Assembly: GCA_046757725.1 (NCBI GenBank)
Contig: JBHHYU010000149.1
Coordinates: 1 to 5,740, forward strand
Direction: 5' to 3'
From: JBHHYU01 sp046757725
GTDB lineage: Bacteria; Desulfobacterota; Binatia; UBA9968
DNA length: 5,740 nucleotides
Shown piece by piece: positions 5,475-5,740 of the stretch (position 1 is the first letter of the stretch; each line of letters starts with the position of its first letter). A program made the position numbers and the translations under genes. Below the pieces are notes generated by a model. The model had not been told where the DNA came from, did not search any database, and saw only the letters and a list, made by a program, of their open reading frames with translations.

Positions 5475-5740
5475 ATGCGCTCAGGGATCCTGGTGGGATC
5501 TGATGTGGGTCATCACGGCGGTTCGGGAGAAGCGCTTGGTAGTTCCACCGTACCGGAAATCAAACTGCGCAAACTTGAGAAAGAATACTACCCTTGGGAA
5601 GATGCCGTGCACGGAGCTAAAAGCCCCAAGATCTTTGAGGGCTGCGACGGCTGTTTTCTCTATGATCCTCAGGGCACACCTTTTCTGGATCTCCAGATGG
5701 CCTCGGCCACTGCGGGCTTTGGCTACGGGAACAGACGGCT
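5475..5740 (+). CDS. Second class III aminotransferase, N-terminal part, cut by the window edge
   Basis: An open frame starts at ATG 5475, after an in-frame stop at 5460, and runs off the end with 88 complete codons visible. From residue 29 it aligns without gaps to residues 12-72 of the upstream aminotransferase, with 31 of 61 positions identical by my count. Shared segments include CDG-FLYD--GTP--DLQM and GYGN-RL. This is the N-terminal substrate/dimer arm of class III enzymes; the PLP-binding half lies beyond the window, so activity cannot be judged. The start gives about 17 extra residues compared with its paralogue, and these are Gly/Ser-rich (VGSDVGHHGGSGEALGSS). The ribosome site (GAGAAG) is weak, so a later GTG (5493 or 5505) is possible. 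Same orientation as the first copy, consistent with tandem duplication followed by long divergence. Confidence 0.85.
   Translation, partial: MRSGILVGSDVGHHGGSGEALGSSTVPEIKLRKLEKEYYPWEDAVHGAKSPKIFEGCDGCFLYDPQGTPFLDLQMASATAGFGYGNRR

Overview
The window looks like an accessory stretch of a Gram-negative bacterial chromosome. One gene encodes a lipoprotein with a lipobox, another a Sec-type exported protein, and G+C appears moderate. Nothing fixes the taxon, so I do not name one. The region is a patchwork of intact genes, gene remnants and sizeable non-coding gaps.

Left part (1-1750). The window opens in the tail of an unrecognised plus-strand gene (3-242). It converges on a minus-strand pair: a 124-residue protein of unknown function (1750-1376), then a PDZ-containing M48-family metalloprotease lipoprotein (1288-236). 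The first 150 bases also carry a 62-base segment that is almost the same as the repeat unit of a gene about 2.3 kb downstream.

Middle (1751-3300). A 531-base region without a convincing gene leads to a small exported protein rich in His, Gly and Phe (2282-2680), built from a 41-residue tandem repeat. It is followed by a perfect 16-base palindrome and by the frameshifted C-terminal remnant of an IS21-family istB ATPase (2907-3152).

Right part (3301-5740). A HAD-family phosphatase gene has lost its middle and its frame (3315-3721), but its end still overlaps the start of an intact class III PLP-dependent aminotransferase (3703-5091). After a 383-base gap containing a hairpin leader, a second class III aminotransferase begins (5475 to the window edge). 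It is about 50% identical to the first over the visible N-terminus. The phosphatase and two paralogous aminotransferases suggest a small-molecule pathway in which a phosphorylated intermediate is dephosphorylated and a keto group or aldehyde is aminated. The substrates cannot be read from this window, and the phosphatase copy here is probably dead.

The points most worth a second look are the unusual cofactor-site residues in the intact aminotransferase, the tandem paralogues, the broken phosphatase between an IS remnant and an intact partner gene, and the dispersed copy of the His-rich repeat.
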